A stretch of DNA of 64,000 nucleotides. Origin: an uncultured Pelagibacteraceae bacterium. Lineage in GTDB: Bacteria; Pseudomonadota; Alphaproteobacteria; Pelagibacterales; Pelagibacteraceae. The notes under the pieces were generated by a model. The model did not search any database, was not told where the DNA came from, and worked only from the letters and a program-made list of their open reading frames with translations. Below are positions 10,158 through 20,345 of this stretch, piece after piece; positions within the stretch are counted from its first letter, which is position 1, and each line of letters opens with the position of its first letter. Both the position numbers and the translations under genes were made by a program. Where the stretch lies: NCBI GenBank assembly GCA_902571015.1, contig CACGAC010000002.1, forward strand, positions 1-64,000, read 5' to 3'.

Positions 10158-10513
10158 TGAAATTGAACACAAGCATAAGAAAAAAATTCAGAGTTACAAA
10201 CAAACTTAAAAAAGTTTCTAAACCTGGTAGATTTAGATTAAGTATATTTAGATCATCTAAAAATATTTCAGCTCAAATTATAGATGATAGTAAAAATATT
10301 ACTTTATTGTCTGCTTCCTCAATTGAGAAGGATATAAAAGAGACAAAAACTAAAAACAAATCTGAACTTTCAAAAATAGTAGCAGAAAAATTAGCAAAAA
10401 AAGCTCAGGAAAAAAGAATTAATAAGATATTTTTCGACAGGGGTATTTATAAATATCATGGAAGAATCAAGATTTTTGCTGAAACATTAAGAAAAAATGG
10501 GATGGACTTTTAA
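10157..10513 (+). CDS. rplR: 50S ribosomal protein L18
   Basis: L18 binds 5S rRNA with L5. The 118 residues show the basic N terminus and the C-terminal [26 protein letters not shown] signature. It is placed normally between rplF and rpsE. Confidence 0.96.
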   Translation: MKLNTSIRKKFRVTNKLKKVSKPGRFRLSIFRSSKNISAQIIDDSKNITLLSASSIEKDIKETKTKNKSELSKIVAEKLAKKAQEKRINKIFFDRGIYKYHGRIKIFAETLRKNGMDF

Positions 10514-10515
10514 GT

Positions 10516-11031
10516 ATGGAAAATTTAAAAGAAAAAAAAGCTGACGATATTTTAGAGAAACTAGTTCATATTAATAGGATTACCAAAGTTGTAAAAGGTG
10601 GAAGAAGATTTGGTTTTTCTGCTTTAGTTGTAGTTGGAAATCAAGCTGGCAAAATTGGTATTGCTCATGCTAAAGCCAAGCAGGTCCCAGATGCAATTAA
10701 AAAAGCAAACGAAATTGCTAGAAGAAAACTTATTCATATTCCCTTAAGAGAAGGTAGAACCATTCATCACGATGTAAAAGCAAAAGATGGTTCGGGGAGA
10801 ATAGTGCTAAGATCAGCATCAAAAGGAACTGGTATAATTGCGGGTGGTCCGGTTAGAGCAGTTTGTGAAGTTCTAGGGGTAAAAGATATAGTAGCTAAAT
10901 CAATGGGCACATCTAATGCCCACAATGTTATAAGAGCTACAATTAAGGCCTTAAAGAAACAAAATTCACCAAAACAAATTTCATCGATCAGAAATAAAAA
11001 AATTTCAGAAATAATTGAAAAAAGAGGATAA
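10516..11031 (+). CDS. rpsE: 30S ribosomal protein S5
   Basis: S5 helps translational accuracy and mRNA helicase activity. The N-terminal dsRBD-like part (VVKGGRRFGFSALVVVGNQ) and C-terminal S5 fold (GTGIIAGGPVRAVCEVLGVKDIVAKSMG) are clear in 171 residues. The stop overlaps the rplO start by one base, so the usual rpmD (L30) gene between rpsE and rplO is absent. Confidence 0.98.
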   Translation: MENLKEKKADDILEKLVHINRITKVVKGGRRFGFSALVVVGNQAGKIGIAHAKAKQVPDAIKKANEIARRKLIHIPLREGRTIHHDVKAKDGSGRIVLRSASKGTGIIAGGPVRAVCEVLGVKDIVAKSMGTSNAHNVIRATIKALKKQNSPKQISSIRNKKISEIIEKRG

Positions 11032-11483
11032 TGATAAAATTAAATAATAGACTTAAAATGAATAAACCCAAAATAAGAGTCGGTAGAGGTATAGGTTCTG
11101 GAAAAGGTAAAACTTCAGGAAGAGGTGTAAAAGGTCAAAAGTCTAGATCAGGTGTTGCAATTAAAAGTTTTGAAGGAGGACAAATGCCGCTGTATAGACG
11201 TCTACCTAAACGAGGTTTTAATCCTATCCAAAAAGAAAATATAGCCATATTAAATTTAGATAAAATACAATCTTTCATTAATAAAAAAACGATTAACACT
11301 GGTGATATTTTAAATTCTTCATCATTAAAAAAGTTAAAACTAATTAATAAAAATTCTAAAAAACTTAAGATTTTAGGCTCTGGTGAAATCAAAGATAAGA
11401 TCAATATAGAAGCTGATTTAGCATCTAAATCTGCACTAGAAAAGCTTGAAAAAATAGGTGGATCTATACAACTTAAAAAATAA
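11031..11483 (+). CDS. rplO: 50S ribosomal protein L15
   Basis: L15 is a late-assembly 50S protein. The glycine-rich N-terminal region (RVGRGIGSGKGKTSGRGVKGQKSRSG) and GGQMPLYRRLPKRGF are diagnostic. The 150-residue length is normal. It follows rpsE with a one-base overlap and precedes secY by 12 bases. Confidence 0.97.
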   Translation: MIKLNNRLKMNKPKIRVGRGIGSGKGKTSGRGVKGQKSRSGVAIKSFEGGQMPLYRRLPKRGFNPIQKENIAILNLDKIQSFINKKTINTGDILNSSSLKKLKLINKNSKKLKILGSGEIKDKINIEADLASKSALEKLEKIGGSIQLKK

Positions 11484-11495
11484 TATCTTAAGATA

Positions 11496-12776
11496 ATGAG
11501 CTCTTCATCATCAAGTGTTGATTTAAGAAACAGAATAATCTTTACAATTGCCATACTAGCAGTTTACAGATTTGGTACGTTTGTTCCTTTACCTGGTATT
11601 GATCCAGAACAATTAAAAGTTTTAATGGAGGGTAATCAAAAAGGATTACTTGGGATGTTTAACGTATTTGCTGGTGGTGCTGTAAGCAGAATGGCTATCT
11701 TTGCGTTAGGAATTATGCCATATATTTCATCTTCTATTATTGTTCAATTGTTAACTGGTGTTTCTGATTATTTTAAGAATCTCAAAGCACAGGGTGAAAC
11801 AGGTAGAGCTAAGATAACTCAAATTACAAGATATGGAACAGTTTTATTAGCTACTGTTCAAGGTTATGGTCTGTCCGTGGGTCTTGAGTCCTCAGCTAAT
11901 TTAGTTATTAACCCAGGAGGATTTTTTAAATTATCAACAGTTACAACTATTGTGGCTGGTACGATTTTCTTAATGTGGTTAGGTGAACAGATTACACAAA
12001 GAGGAATAGGAAACGGGATATCATTAATTATTTTTGCAGGTATTGTAGCAGAAATTCCTAGAGCCTTAGTGACAACTTTTGAATTAGGAAGAACTGGAGC
12101 AATTTCTACAATTATGATAATTGGGATTTTTATATTATTAATTTTAACTATTTTGTTTATTGTTTTTATGGAAAGGGCTTTAAGGAAAATTTTGATAAAT
12201 TATCCCAAAAGACAGATGGGTAATAAAATGTATGGAGGAGAGGCATCTCATTTGCCTTTAAAAATTAATCAGGCTGGTGTTATACCTGCTATTTTTGCAT
12301 CAGCTTTACTATTATTACCTGTGACGTTTTCAAATTTTGATGTTTCCGATAATGAAACTTTTTTAAATTTAAGTTCATATTTTACTCAAGGACAACCTCT
12401 TTACATGTTACTATATGCATCTGGAATTATCTTTTTTACTTTTTTTTATACATCAATTACCTTCAATCCTACAGAGACAGCTGATAACTTAAGAAAATAT
12501 GGTGGTTTTGTTCCTGGTATAAGACCGGGTGAAAGCACTGCACTTTATATTGAGAATATTTTAACAAAATTAACTACTATCGGAGCATTATATCTTACTT
12601 TAGTTTGTTTGATGCCAGAGTTTTTAATTGCTAATTACCCAATACCATTTTATTTAGGTGGAACTTCAATATTGATTGTTGTGGTTGTTGCAATCGATAC
12701 AGTTACACAAATTCAAACTCGACTTATGAGTTCGCAATACGAACAATTGATTAAAAAAACCAAGTTTGGTAGATAG
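11496..12776 (+). CDS. secY: Preprotein translocase channel subunit SecY
   Basis: SecY forms the protein-conducting channel of the SecYEG translocon in the inner membrane. At 426 residues with ten hydrophobic segments it is family-typical, with a short Ser-rich N terminus (MSSSSSSVDL). Signatures include YRFGTFVPLPGIDP, GIMPYISSSIIVQLL and the cytoplasmic loop FNPTETADNLRKYGGFVPGIRPG. It is in the usual spc-operon position between rplO and adk. Confidence 0.97.
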   Translation: MSSSSSSVDLRNRIIFTIAILAVYRFGTFVPLPGIDPEQLKVLMEGNQKGLLGMFNVFAGGAVSRMAIFALGIMPYISSSIIVQLLTGVSDYFKNLKAQGETGRAKITQITRYGTVLLATVQGYGLSVGLESSANLVINPGGFFKLSTVTTIVAGTIFLMWLGEQITQRGIGNGISLIIFAGIVAEIPRALVTTFELGRTGAISTIMIIGIFILLILTILFIVFMERALRKILINYPKRQMGNKMYGGEASHLPLKINQAGVIPAIFASALLLLPVTFSNFDVSDNETFLNLSSYFTQGQPLYMLLYASGIIFFTFFYTSITFNPTETADNLRKYGGFVPGIRPGESTALYIENILTKLTTIGALYLTLVCLMPEFLIANYPIPFYLGGTSILIVVVVAIDTVTQIQTRLMSSQYEQLIKKTKFGR

Positions 12777-12786
12777 ATAGATAAAA

Positions 12787-13350
12787 GTGAATTTAATTTT
12801 GTTTGGACCTCCAGGAGCTGGTAAAGGCACACAGGCTAAATTTTTAGTAACAAGATTAAATAATTTTCAAATTTCCACAGGTGATATGTTAAGAGATGAA
12901 ATTCAAAAAAACTCTGAAATAGGAAAAAGAATAGTTGAAGACATGAGCGATGGTAGATTTGTAAATGACGAAATAGTTAATTCACTAATTGAAAAAGTAG
13001 TTTTTGATCCAGACATGAAAAACAAATTAATATTTGATGGATATCCAAGATCATTAACTCAAGCTAAAAATTTAGAAAAATTATTAGAAAAAACAAATCA
13101 AAAAATTGATTACGTATTCTTTCTAAACGTAAATAAAGCAACAATCATTAAAAGAATTGAACAAAGAAAAACTGTAGAAAATAGGTCTGATGATGATCTA
13201 GATACTATTATAAAAAGATATGATAAATACATGATAACTACCAAGCCTGTTTTGGACTTCTATTCTAAAAATTCAAATTTTTTTGAATTAGATGGTAGTT
13301 CTAAAATTGAGGAAATAACGGCTAAAATCAATAATTTTCTTAATCTTTAA
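12787..13350 (+). CDS. adk: Adenylate kinase (short-LID form)
   Basis: Adenylate kinase interconverts ATP + AMP and 2 ADP. The P-loop FGPPGAGKGTQ (about residues 5-15), the AMP-binding FDGYPRSLTQA and the LID-flanking Arg residues are visible. At 187 residues the LID is short and has no zinc-binding Cys, unlike the ~215-residue long form. The start is GTG at 12787, the only one placing the P-loop at the usual distance. It lies ten bases after secY. A promoter for rpsM lies just downstream. Confidence 0.95.
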   Translation: MNLILFGPPGAGKGTQAKFLVTRLNNFQISTGDMLRDEIQKNSEIGKRIVEDMSDGRFVNDEIVNSLIEKVVFDPDMKNKLIFDGYPRSLTQAKNLEKLLEKTNQKIDYVFFLNVNKATIIKRIEQRKTVENRSDDDLDTIIKRYDKYMITTKPVLDFYSKNSNFFELDGSSKIEEITAKINNFLNL

Positions 13351-13354
13351 TCCG

Positions 13355-13382
13355 TTGACTTTAAAAGATCTTCTTATATAAA
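13355..13382 (+). promoter_or_regulatory. Predicted sigma70 promoter for rpsM-rpsK-rpoA-rplQ
   Basis: In the 56-base gap between adk and rpsM, TTGACT (13355-13360) and TATAAA (13377-13382) are separated by 16 bases, close to the sigma70 consensus. The inferred start near 13389 would give a leader of about 18 bases to the rpsM ATG at 13407. The position, at the head of the alpha operon in one of the few real gaps of the superoperon, supports it. Not experimentally shown. Confidence 0.5.
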
Positions 13383-13406
13383 AGGCTGAAAATTATCACT
13401 AAATAT

Positions 13407-13790
13407 ATGGCTCGTATTGCAGGTATAAATATTCCACAGAACAAACTTGTTCACGTAGGTCTTACTTACATCTACGGTATCGGTGATAAGTTTTCTTCAC
13501 AAATTTGTTCATCGTTGAAAATTCCAAAAGAAAAAAGAGTTAACCAACTGACAGATGATGAGATCCTAAAAATAAGAGAGTACATTGACCAAAATTTTAA
13601 GGTCGAGGGAGATTTGAGAAGAGATTATTCATTAAGTATAAAAAGATTAATAGATCTAGCTTGTTACAGAGGATCTAGACACAGAAAAAAATTACCAGTT
13701 AGAGGTCAAAGAACCAGATGTAATGCAAGAACGAGAAAAGGTAAGGCAATTGCAATTGCTGGTAAAAAATTAACACCGTTGAAAAAATAA
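13407..13790 (+). CDS. rpsM: 30S ribosomal protein S13
   Basis: S13 bridges the 30S head to the 50S and contacts P-site tRNA. It has 127 residues with [26 protein letters not shown] at the start and [16 protein letters not shown] near the end. It opens the alpha-operon segment (rpsM-rpsK-rpoA-rplQ). No rpmJ or infA is present between adk and rpsM. Confidence 0.97.
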   Translation: MARIAGINIPQNKLVHVGLTYIYGIGDKFSSQICSSLKIPKEKRVNQLTDDEILKIREYIDQNFKVEGDLRRDYSLSIKRLIDLACYRGSRHRKKLPVRGQRTRCNARTRKGKAIAIAGKKLTPLKK

Positions 13791-13792
13791 AT

Positions 13793-14242
13793 ATGGCTAA
13801 AGTTGATAAGGTTGAAAAAAAAGACCAAAAAAGTGAAAAAACTGTAAGTAAAGTTAAAAAAAGTTCTTACTCCAAGAAGAAGAAAGTTAAAAAAAATATT
13901 TTAAATGGTATTGCTTATGTTCAGTCGACTTTCAATAATACTATTATTTCTATTGCGGATACAAATGGAAATGTTATTTCATGGGCTTCAGCAGGCCAAA
14001 AAGGTTTTAAGGGTTCTAGAAAATCTACACCATATGCTGCACAAATTGCTGCTGATGCAGCTGCATCAAAAGCTTTAGAGTTTGGTATGAAATCTTTATC
14101 AGTTGAAGTTAAGGGACCAGGATCAGGTAGAGAAACAGCTTTGAGAGCTTTACAAGCAAGAGGATTTAAAATTTTATCAATTAAAGATACAACACCGATG
14201 CCACATAATGGTACTAGGCCACCAAAAAAAAGGAGAGTTTAA
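13793..14242 (+). CDS. rpsK: 30S ribosomal protein S11 with Lys-rich N-terminal extension
   Basis: S11 lies on the platform near the E site. The core ([23 protein letters not shown] through [13 protein letters not shown]) is canonical. At 149 residues it is about 20 longer than typical because of a low-complexity Lys/Ser N-terminal arm (residues 1-35), probably disordered and rRNA-binding. The stop overlaps the rpoA start. Confidence 0.96.
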   Translation: MAKVDKVEKKDQKSEKTVSKVKKSSYSKKKKVKKNILNGIAYVQSTFNNTIISIADTNGNVISWASAGQKGFKGSRKSTPYAAQIAADAAASKALEFGMKSLSVEVKGPGSGRETALRALQARGFKILSIKDTTPMPHNGTRPPKKRRV

Positions 14243-15270
14243 TGGAAACCGAAAATGTAAATATTAAAAATTGGAAATCGCTAATTAAACCATCAAAAAT
14301 TGATGTGCAATTGAGTGATGATTTGTCTAAAGCTAAGATAGTAGCTGAGCCTCTTGAAAAAGGTTATGGTTTAACTTTGGGTAATTCATTAAGAAGAATT
14401 TTATTATCTTCGATAAGAGGAGCAGCAGTTACATCTATACAAATAGATGGCGTACTACATGAGTTTACTTCTATAAAAGGTGTGAGAGAAGATGTTACCG
14501 ATATAGTTTTAAATGTAAAATCCCTCGCATTAAAGTCATCTTCTGAGGGAACTAAAAAACTTGTTTTAGATGCAAAAGGACCTGGTGAAATTAAAGCTTC
14601 AGATATTACTCCTGTAGCAGATGTTGAAATTTTAAATCCAGAATTAGTAATTTGTAATTTAGATGAAAATACAAGCTTTCATATGGAAATGAATGTTAAT
14701 ACTGGAAAGGGTTATGTTCCAGCAGAGCTAAATAAACCTGAGGAACCACCTTTAGGATTGATCGCTATAGACTCTTTATATAGTCCTGTTAAAAAAGTTT
14801 CTTATTCTGTAAGTACTGCAAGAGAAGGTAAAGCTCTAGACTATGATAAACTTACAATGGAAGTTGAAACAGATGGTTCAATCTCAGCAGAAGATGCGGT
14901 TGCTTATTCTGCAAGAATTTTCCAAGATCAACTTAAAATGTTTATAAATTTTGATGAGCCAGTAGAAGCACCAGTTAAAGAAGTTTCAACAGAACCAGAA
15001 TTTAACAAAAATCTGTTAAGAAAAGTTGATGAATTGGAATTATCTGTGCGTTCAATGAATTGTTTGAAAAATGATAACATAATTTATATTGGTGATCTTG
15101 TGCAAAAGTCCGAAGGGGAAATGCTTAGAACTCCTAATTTTGGAAGAAAATCACTCAATGAAATTAAAGAAGTTTTAACAGGAATGTCATTGTATTTGGG
15201 TATGGAGATACCAAATTGGCCACCAGACAACATTGCTGAAATGTCTAAAAAACTCGAGGAAGCGATCTAA
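14242..15270 (+). CDS. rpoA: RNA polymerase alpha subunit
   Basis: The alpha subunit dimerises to scaffold RNA polymerase assembly, and its C-terminal domain contacts UP elements and activators. The N-terminal domain has the [22 protein letters not shown] motif (about residues 33-54). The C-terminal domain is complete ([23 protein letters not shown], followed by [17 protein letters not shown]). The 342-residue length is standard. Confidence 0.98.
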   Translation: METENVNIKNWKSLIKPSKIDVQLSDDLSKAKIVAEPLEKGYGLTLGNSLRRILLSSIRGAAVTSIQIDGVLHEFTSIKGVREDVTDIVLNVKSLALKSSSEGTKKLVLDAKGPGEIKASDITPVADVEILNPELVICNLDENTSFHMEMNVNTGKGYVPAELNKPEEPPLGLIAIDSLYSPVKKVSYSVSTAREGKALDYDKLTMEVETDGSISAEDAVAYSARIFQDQLKMFINFDEPVEAPVKEVSTEPEFNKNLLRKVDELELSVRSMNCLKNDNIIYIGDLVQKSEGEMLRTPNFGRKSLNEIKEVLTGMSLYLGMEIPNWPPDNIAEMSKKLEEAI

Positions 15271-15720
15271 ATGAGACATGGATTTGCTAATAAGAAGCTT
15301 AATAGAACATCTGAGCACAGAAAAGCTTTGTTAAAAAATATGCTTAATTCTCTGATAAAATACGAGCAAATTAAAACAACATTACCAAAGGCAAAATTTT
15401 TAAAGCCTCAGGCTGATAAGATTATTACATTAGGGAAGAGAGATACTCTTCATAACACAAAAGCTTTAGTTTCACAGTTACAAGATATTAAATCTGCAAA
15501 CAAAGTTAAAAAGACATTGTCAAAAAGATACGAGAAAAGAACAGGTGGTTATACAAGAATAATTAAAGCTGGTTTCAGATATGGTGATAATGCACCGATG
15601 GCAATTATTGAGTTTGTGGACAGAGATGTTGAGGCAAAAAAAGTTGATAAAAAGAAAAAATCTTCTTCAAAAGAACCTGAAAAAAAAGAGGATAAAAAAC
15701 CAGTTACTGCATCAAAATAA
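15271..15720 (+). CDS. rplQ: 50S ribosomal protein L17 with charged C-terminal tail
   Basis: L17 is near the tunnel exit. Residues 1-115 are canonical ([52 protein letters not shown]). A further 30 or so residues form a Lys/Glu/Ser tail ([21 protein letters not shown]), an extension seen on several ribosomal proteins of this window. It abuts rpoA directly. Confidence 0.97.
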   Translation: MRHGFANKKLNRTSEHRKALLKNMLNSLIKYEQIKTTLPKAKFLKPQADKIITLGKRDTLHNTKALVSQLQDIKSANKVKKTLSKRYEKRTGGYTRIIKAGFRYGDNAPMAIIEFVDRDVEAKKVDKKKKSSSKEPEKKEDKKPVTASK

Positions 15721-15729
15721 TATTTTTTT

Positions 15730-16647
15730 ATGTTAAAAAGTTACATCGTTGACTCAACGTGTAATAACATGCGTGTTGATAGATGGATAAGGAATACAAT
15801 AGGGAAAATTCCTCAAGGACTGATTGAAAAATCTCTAAGATCAGGCAAAATCAAGGTTAATAAAAAAAAAATAAAAAGTTCTCATAAGTTAAAATCTAAT
15901 GACAAAATTGATTTTTATGGCATTAAATTTGAAGAAAGAATTCTACAAAAAAAAATAAGTTTTAATCCCTCTAATCAAATAATAAAAGCAAATGAAGATT
16001 TGATAATAGATAACAATGAAAATTTTATCGTATTAAATAAAAGTGCTGGTATTTCTGTTCAGGGTGGAACAAAATCCAAAAAAAACTTAATTGATATATT
16101 CAAAAAAAGTGAAATTTTTTCAGATTCAAAACCTTTTTCTGTCCATAGATTAGATAAAGATACATCAGGTGTTTTTTTAATGGCTAAAAACAGAGAGACA
16201 GCACAATTATTAACATCATTATTTAGATTAAGAAAAGTGCATAAAACTTATCTAGCTATATGTCATGGTGAACTTGAAAAAAATTCAGGAGAATGGAATG
16301 ATGATTTGATACGTTATGATAACGGAAAAAAAATTATTGAAAAAGCAAAAACAATTTACAAAGTTATTGATAAAAATTCGAATTCTAGTCTTGTTGAGAT
16401 GAAACCTATTACTGGTAGGAAACATCAATTAAGAAAACAACTTTTTAATATTGGTCACTCAATTTATGGGGATACCAAATATAAATCTTTCACCAAAACA
16501 ATTGGTATTAACAAAGAATTAATGCTTCATGCATATGAAATAAAATTTATGATTAAGGATAAAAAATTTACTTATAAGGCTTTACTTCCTGATTATTTTA
16601 AAAAGTTATTAAAAATAAAAAGGCTTACTTATTCAAATTTGAAATAA
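15730..16647 (+). CDS. RluA-family 23S rRNA pseudouridine synthase (RluC/RluD type)
   Basis: The protein isomerises specific uridines in 23S rRNA. It has an N-terminal S4 RNA-binding domain (about residues 15-65) and a catalytic domain with the HRLDKDTSG motif (near residue 140), which holds the nucleophilic Asp, plus the [13 protein letters not shown] motif. The 305-residue length and S4 domain fit RluC or RluD; which of the two cannot be told from sequence alone. It follows rplQ by 9 bases and converges on lipB, overlapping its 3' end by 23 bases. Confidence 0.88.
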   Translation: MLKSYIVDSTCNNMRVDRWIRNTIGKIPQGLIEKSLRSGKIKVNKKKIKSSHKLKSNDKIDFYGIKFEERILQKKISFNPSNQIIKANEDLIIDNNENFIVLNKSAGISVQGGTKSKKNLIDIFKKSEIFSDSKPFSVHRLDKDTSGVFLMAKNRETAQLLTSLFRLRKVHKTYLAICHGELEKNSGEWNDDLIRYDNGKKIIEKAKTIYKVIDKNSNSSLVEMKPITGRKHQLRKQLFNIGHSIYGDTKYKSFTKTIGINKELMLHAYEIKFMIKDKKFTYKALLPDYFKKLLKIKRLTYSNLK

Positions 16648-17245
16648 AAACTTCCACCAGCTTTTTCTCTAATTCTCTATAATCTTGATCTTTGATTTGT
16701 TTTAAATTTGTTATCCCTTTATCTTTAATACCACATGGAATTATCGCTTTATATTTTTCTAAATTGTTATTAATATTAATTGAAAAACCGTGATAAGCTA
16801 TCCATTTACTAATTCTTACTCCAATCGCAGCTACCTTTTTTGTTTGTTCGTTATCTTTGTACCATATTCCAATATTTTCTTTATCTGAAAAAGTTTTTAT
16901 ATTAAAAAATTGTAAAGTATCTATTATTGTCTTTTCTATAATTGTAATAAAATTTCTTACATCTTTTTTTCTTTTTTTTAGGTCTATTACAAAATAACAA
17001 ACTAGTTGACCTGGTCCATGATAAGTAATTTTACCCCCTCTATTTGTCTCTAATATATTAATTGATTTATCTAAAATATCGCTTTCATCGTAGCTTGTCC
17101 CTGCTGTATAAATCTCTGGATGTTCTAAAGTCCAAATTAATTCATTTGATTTATTTTGATCTACATTTAACAATCTATCTTCCATCATTTTTTTAGCATC
17201 CTCATAAATGACAGGTTTTTCAGACTTTTTAATTTCTATACTCAT
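16625..17245 (-). CDS. lipB: Octanoyl-[acyl-carrier-protein]:protein N-octanoyltransferase
   Basis: LipB transfers octanoate from ACP to lipoyl domains, the first step of lipoate synthesis; lipA is not in the window. The 206 residues include [17 protein letters not shown] (about residues 69-85), the catalytic Lys in KVAAIGVRI and the catalytic Cys in [10 protein letters not shown]. The gene converges on the upstream pseudouridine synthase with a 23-base 3' overlap and diverges from mgtE. Confidence 0.94.
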   Translation of the reverse strand: MSIEIKKSEKPVIYEDAKKMMEDRLLNVDQNKSNELIWTLEHPEIYTAGTSYDESDILDKSINILETNRGGKITYHGPGQLVCYFVIDLKKRKKDVRNFITIIEKTIIDTLQFFNIKTFSDKENIGIWYKDNEQTKKVAAIGVRISKWIAYHGFSININNNLEKYKAIIPCGIKDKGITNLKQIKDQDYRELEKKLVEVFISNLNK

Positions 17246-17305
17246 TTAAAAATTGTAATCTTTTGATTATGTATTAAAAGATCGACCTAAATAATAGGAA
17301 AATTT

Positions 17306-18679
17306 ATGGCTTTAATTAAAAAAATCAAAGATAAAAAAGTCAATTTTGAATTCAATAAAGAGTACATAAAAGTAGTCACTGATAAAATTTCAAATAATGA
17401 TGCAAATTTTATCACAAATTCTTTTAAAGAAATGCACCCCGCCGATGCAGCTGATATCATAGAACACTTAGGGCAAAATGATAGAGAAAATTTAATTAAA
17501 CTTAACAATTTCAAAATAGATCCTGAAGTTTTTGTTGAGTTAAATGAGTCAGTTCAAACTGAAATTATAAAATATCTTTCCTCAGATGCGATAGTTAGAA
17601 TATTGAAAAACCTGGAGTCTGACGATGCTATAGCTATACTTGAAAATGTAGACGAAAAAAATAAAAATTCTATTTTAAGTTTACTACCACCTAAAGATCG
17701 TTTCGCTTTATTGGAAGGTCTTAGTTATCCTGAGGACAGTGCAGCTAGAATTATGCAGAGAGAATTTACTGCAATACCTAGTAACTGGTCTGTAGGTCAA
17801 ACTATCGATTATTTAAGAGAAAATAAAGATTTACCAGAACAATTTTTAGAAATTTATATTGTTGATGAAAATTTTAAACCTATTGGTGCTGTACCATCAT
17901 CCAAAGTTCTAAGAACACCAAGAGAAACAAAAATGTCATCAATAATGGATGACTCTATTTTTTTAGTTCCTGTAGATATGGATAGAGAAGAAGTTGGTAA
18001 CTCATTTGAAAATTATAATTTAAATTCTGCATGTGTTATTGATAAAAATAATAAATTAGTTGGAATGATCACCTCAGATGATGTTCTAACAGTTTTAAAA
18101 GAAGAGGCAGAAGAAGATGCATTAAGATTAGCCGGTGTAGGTGATGAGGAAATTACAGATGGAGTAATTACAAAAACGAAAAGAAGATTTAATTGGTTGT
18201 TATTAAATCTTTTCACCGCATTTTTAGCTACATATTGTATTAGTTTATTTGGAGCAACTATTGAACAAATGGTTGTTCTAGCTTTCTTGATGCCAATAGT
18301 TGCATCAATGGGTGGGAATGCTGGAATGCAAACATTAGCTGTAACAGTTAGAACTCTTGCCACTAATGATTTAACAAAAAATAATTTTAATCAGAATATT
18401 TTTAAAGAATTTAATATTGGGATTTTAAATGGAATTATTTTTGCAATTATAAGTTCTTTTATTGTTCAGTTATGGTTTCAGGACATTATACTTTCTTTAA
18501 TAATTTCAATTTCAATGATTTTGACAATGATCGTTGCAGGATTGTTTGGGATATTGGTGCCTGTCACTTTAAAAAAGATGAATATAGATCCAGCTATAGC
18601 ATCAAGTGTTTTTGTAACAACTATAACTGATGTTATTGGGTTCGTATCATTTTTAGGTGTTGGAGCTTACTTTTTGTAA
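17306..18679 (+). CDS. mgtE: Magnesium transporter MgtE
   Basis: MgtE is a dimeric Mg2+ channel gated by cytoplasmic Mg2+ sensing. The 457 residues show the N-terminal helical domain with the ESDDAIAILENVDEKNK repeat region (about residues 20-130), a CBS pair (about 135-255) and five membrane segments from about residue 290. The pore signature region MPIVASMGGNAGMQTLAV is intact. AATAGGAAAA upstream of the ATG could serve as a ribosome binding site. The gene stands alone between lipB (divergent) and panC (convergent, 3 bases apart). Confidence 0.95.
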   Translation: MALIKKIKDKKVNFEFNKEYIKVVTDKISNNDANFITNSFKEMHPADAADIIEHLGQNDRENLIKLNNFKIDPEVFVELNESVQTEIIKYLSSDAIVRILKNLESDDAIAILENVDEKNKNSILSLLPPKDRFALLEGLSYPEDSAARIMQREFTAIPSNWSVGQTIDYLRENKDLPEQFLEIYIVDENFKPIGAVPSSKVLRTPRETKMSSIMDDSIFLVPVDMDREEVGNSFENYNLNSACVIDKNNKLVGMITSDDVLTVLKEEAEEDALRLAGVGDEEITDGVITKTKRRFNWLLLNLFTAFLATYCISLFGATIEQMVVLAFLMPIVASMGGNAGMQTLAVTVRTLATNDLTKNNFNQNIFKEFNIGILNGIIFAIISSFIVQLWFQDIILSLIISISMILTMIVAGLFGILVPVTLKKMNIDPAIASSVFVTTITDVIGFVSFLGVGAYFL

Positions 18680-18682
18680 ACA

Positions 18683-19495
18683 TTATAAGTTATCAATAAG
18701 TCTTACCTTATTAATATGATATGCAATAAAAATTTTGGCATTTTTAATTTTATTAGTTAATTTAAGATTTTTTTTATCTCTCAGTTCCAGATAATCTATT
18801 TTAATATTATACTTTTTTTTAAGTTCATTCTTTTTTTTAAAAATTGAATCTTTTAAATTTTTCTTTTTAAATAATTTTTTTTTAAAGATAATAAGATTCT
18901 TTGCTATTTTTCCTGCTTTGTTCAAATTATCTTTATTTAAAAGAATATTTCTAGAAGATAGTGCCAATTTATTTTTATCTCTAATTATTTTGCAACAAAT
19001 TATTTTAGATTTGAAATTTTTTTCGACAAATCTCTTTACTAATAATAACTGTTGAAGATCTTTTTCACCCATAAATATTTTTGATGGATTCACTATTTTT
19101 GTTAAACGAGTCATTACCTCAATCACTCCTTCAAAATGACCCTTTCTATACTTGGCACACAGTATTTTATCTTGTTTGTTGAGTTTAATCTTTATTTTGT
19201 TTTTAGCTTTATAGATATCTTTTATTTTAGGTAAATAAACATAATCGACTTTTAGTTTTTTTAAAATTTTCAGATCTTTTTTTATATTCCTAGGATATTT
19301 CTTGTAGTCTTGTTTCTTATTAAATTGTTTAGGATTTACGAATATACTTACAATGGTTTTATTGGATAATTTTAGAGATTTCTTAATTAATGAGATATGC
19401 CCGTCATGAAGGCTACCCATAGTAGGTACAAACCCAATATTTGAATTGCCAAATAATGCCTCATTTAAATCAATATTGTTTAATAAAGTTTTCAT
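18683..19495 (-). CDS. panC: Pantothenate synthetase
   Basis: PanC condenses pantoate and beta-alanine with ATP to make pantothenate (vitamin B5). Signatures are FVPTMGSLHDGHISLI (HIGH-type motif), IFVNPKQF and the FMGEKDLQQLLLVKRFV loop. I place the start at 19495 (MKTLLNN), which gives about 270 residues and the normal distance to the PTMG motif; the track start at 19525 adds ten residues and leaves only 4 bases to galU. The C-terminal domain is Lys-rich and slightly short. panB is not in the window. Confidence 0.92.
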   Translation of the reverse strand: MKTLLNNIDLNEALFGNSNIGFVPTMGSLHDGHISLIKKSLKLSNKTIVSIFVNPKQFNKKQDYKKYPRNIKKDLKILKKLKVDYVYLPKIKDIYKAKNKIKIKLNKQDKILCAKYRKGHFEGVIEVMTRLTKIVNPSKIFMGEKDLQQLLLVKRFVEKNFKSKIICCKIIRDKNKLALSSRNILLNKDNLNKAGKIAKNLIIFKKKLFKKKNLKDSIFKKKNELKKKYNIKIDYLELRDKKNLKLTNKIKNAKIFIAYHINKVRLIDNL

Positions 19496-19529
19496 TTGTA
19501 TAAAACATTTTAATAAGTAAAACATTTAA

Positions 19530-20345
19530 ATGATTAAACAAGCAATTATTCCATTAGCTGGTCTAGGTACAAGGTTATTACCTTTAACCAGTGTATTTGC
19601 TAAAGAACTTCTTCCTATTAATGGAAAACCAGGAATTGAGTATATTTTAGATGAATGTGCAGATGCTGGTATCAAAAAAATAGTGTTTATAATTTCAAAA
19701 AAAAAACAAATGATAAAAGATTATTTTTACAAGGATAGTTTTTATCAAAAGATAATAAAAAAGAAAAAAGATCCTAGGGTTATTAAGGAATATAAAAAAA
19801 TTTTGAAATATAAAAAAATGATTAAATTTGTTTATCAGAATAAACCTCTTGGAACAGGTGATGCAGTATTAAAAACAAAAAAATTTATCACAGATGATTT
19901 TTTTCTTATGTTATTGCCAGATGATCTTATAATTAAGAAAAATTGTTCGAAGTCGATGATTAATATACATAATCGCTATAAATCATCTGTAATGGCAAGT
20001 ATTAATGTCCCAAAAAAAACTGTCTCAAGATGGGGAATTTATAAATTAGGAAAAAAAATAAATAAAAATAATTATGTTATAAAAGATGTTATTGAAAAAC
20101 CTTCAATTTCAACAGCACCATCAAATAAAGCTGTAATAGGACGATATATTCTTCCAAGAAAAATTTTTTCTAAATTATTAAATCAAAAACCAGGCAAAGG
20201 TGGTGAAATTCATATCACTGACGCAATACAATCATTAATAAAAAACAATGAAAAATTTATCGCTCATAATTTTACCGGAAAATATTTGGATTGTGGAAGT
20301 ATGAGTGGTTATATCAAATCAACGTTAGAAATTGCTAAATCATGA
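19530..20345 (+). CDS. galU: UTP-glucose-1-phosphate uridylyltransferase
   Basis: GalU makes UDP-glucose from UTP and glucose-1-phosphate. The nucleotidyltransferase motif PLAGLGTRLLPLTSVFAKEL, the PLGTGDAVL segment and the LPDDLII metal-site region are clear. At 271 residues it is a bit shorter than the usual 290-300. It overlaps ugd by 4 bases, so the two genes form a two-step operon to UDP-glucuronate. Confidence 0.94.
   Translation: MIKQAIIPLAGLGTRLLPLTSVFAKELLPINGKPGIEYILDECADAGIKKIVFIISKKKQMIKDYFYKDSFYQKIIKKKKDPRVIKEYKKILKYKKMIKFVYQNKPLGTGDAVLKTKKFITDDFFLMLLPDDLIIKKNCSKSMINIHNRYKSSVMASINVPKKTVSRWGIYKLGKKINKNNYVIKDVIEKPSISTAPSNKAVIGRYILPRKIFSKLLNQKPGKGGEIHITDAIQSLIKNNEKFIAHNFTGKYLDCGSMSGYIKSTLEIAKS

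Noticed and set aside
11135-11554. 139-residue minus-strand ORF across rplO/secY
   Set aside because: Antisense shadow of two core genes, no domain seen.
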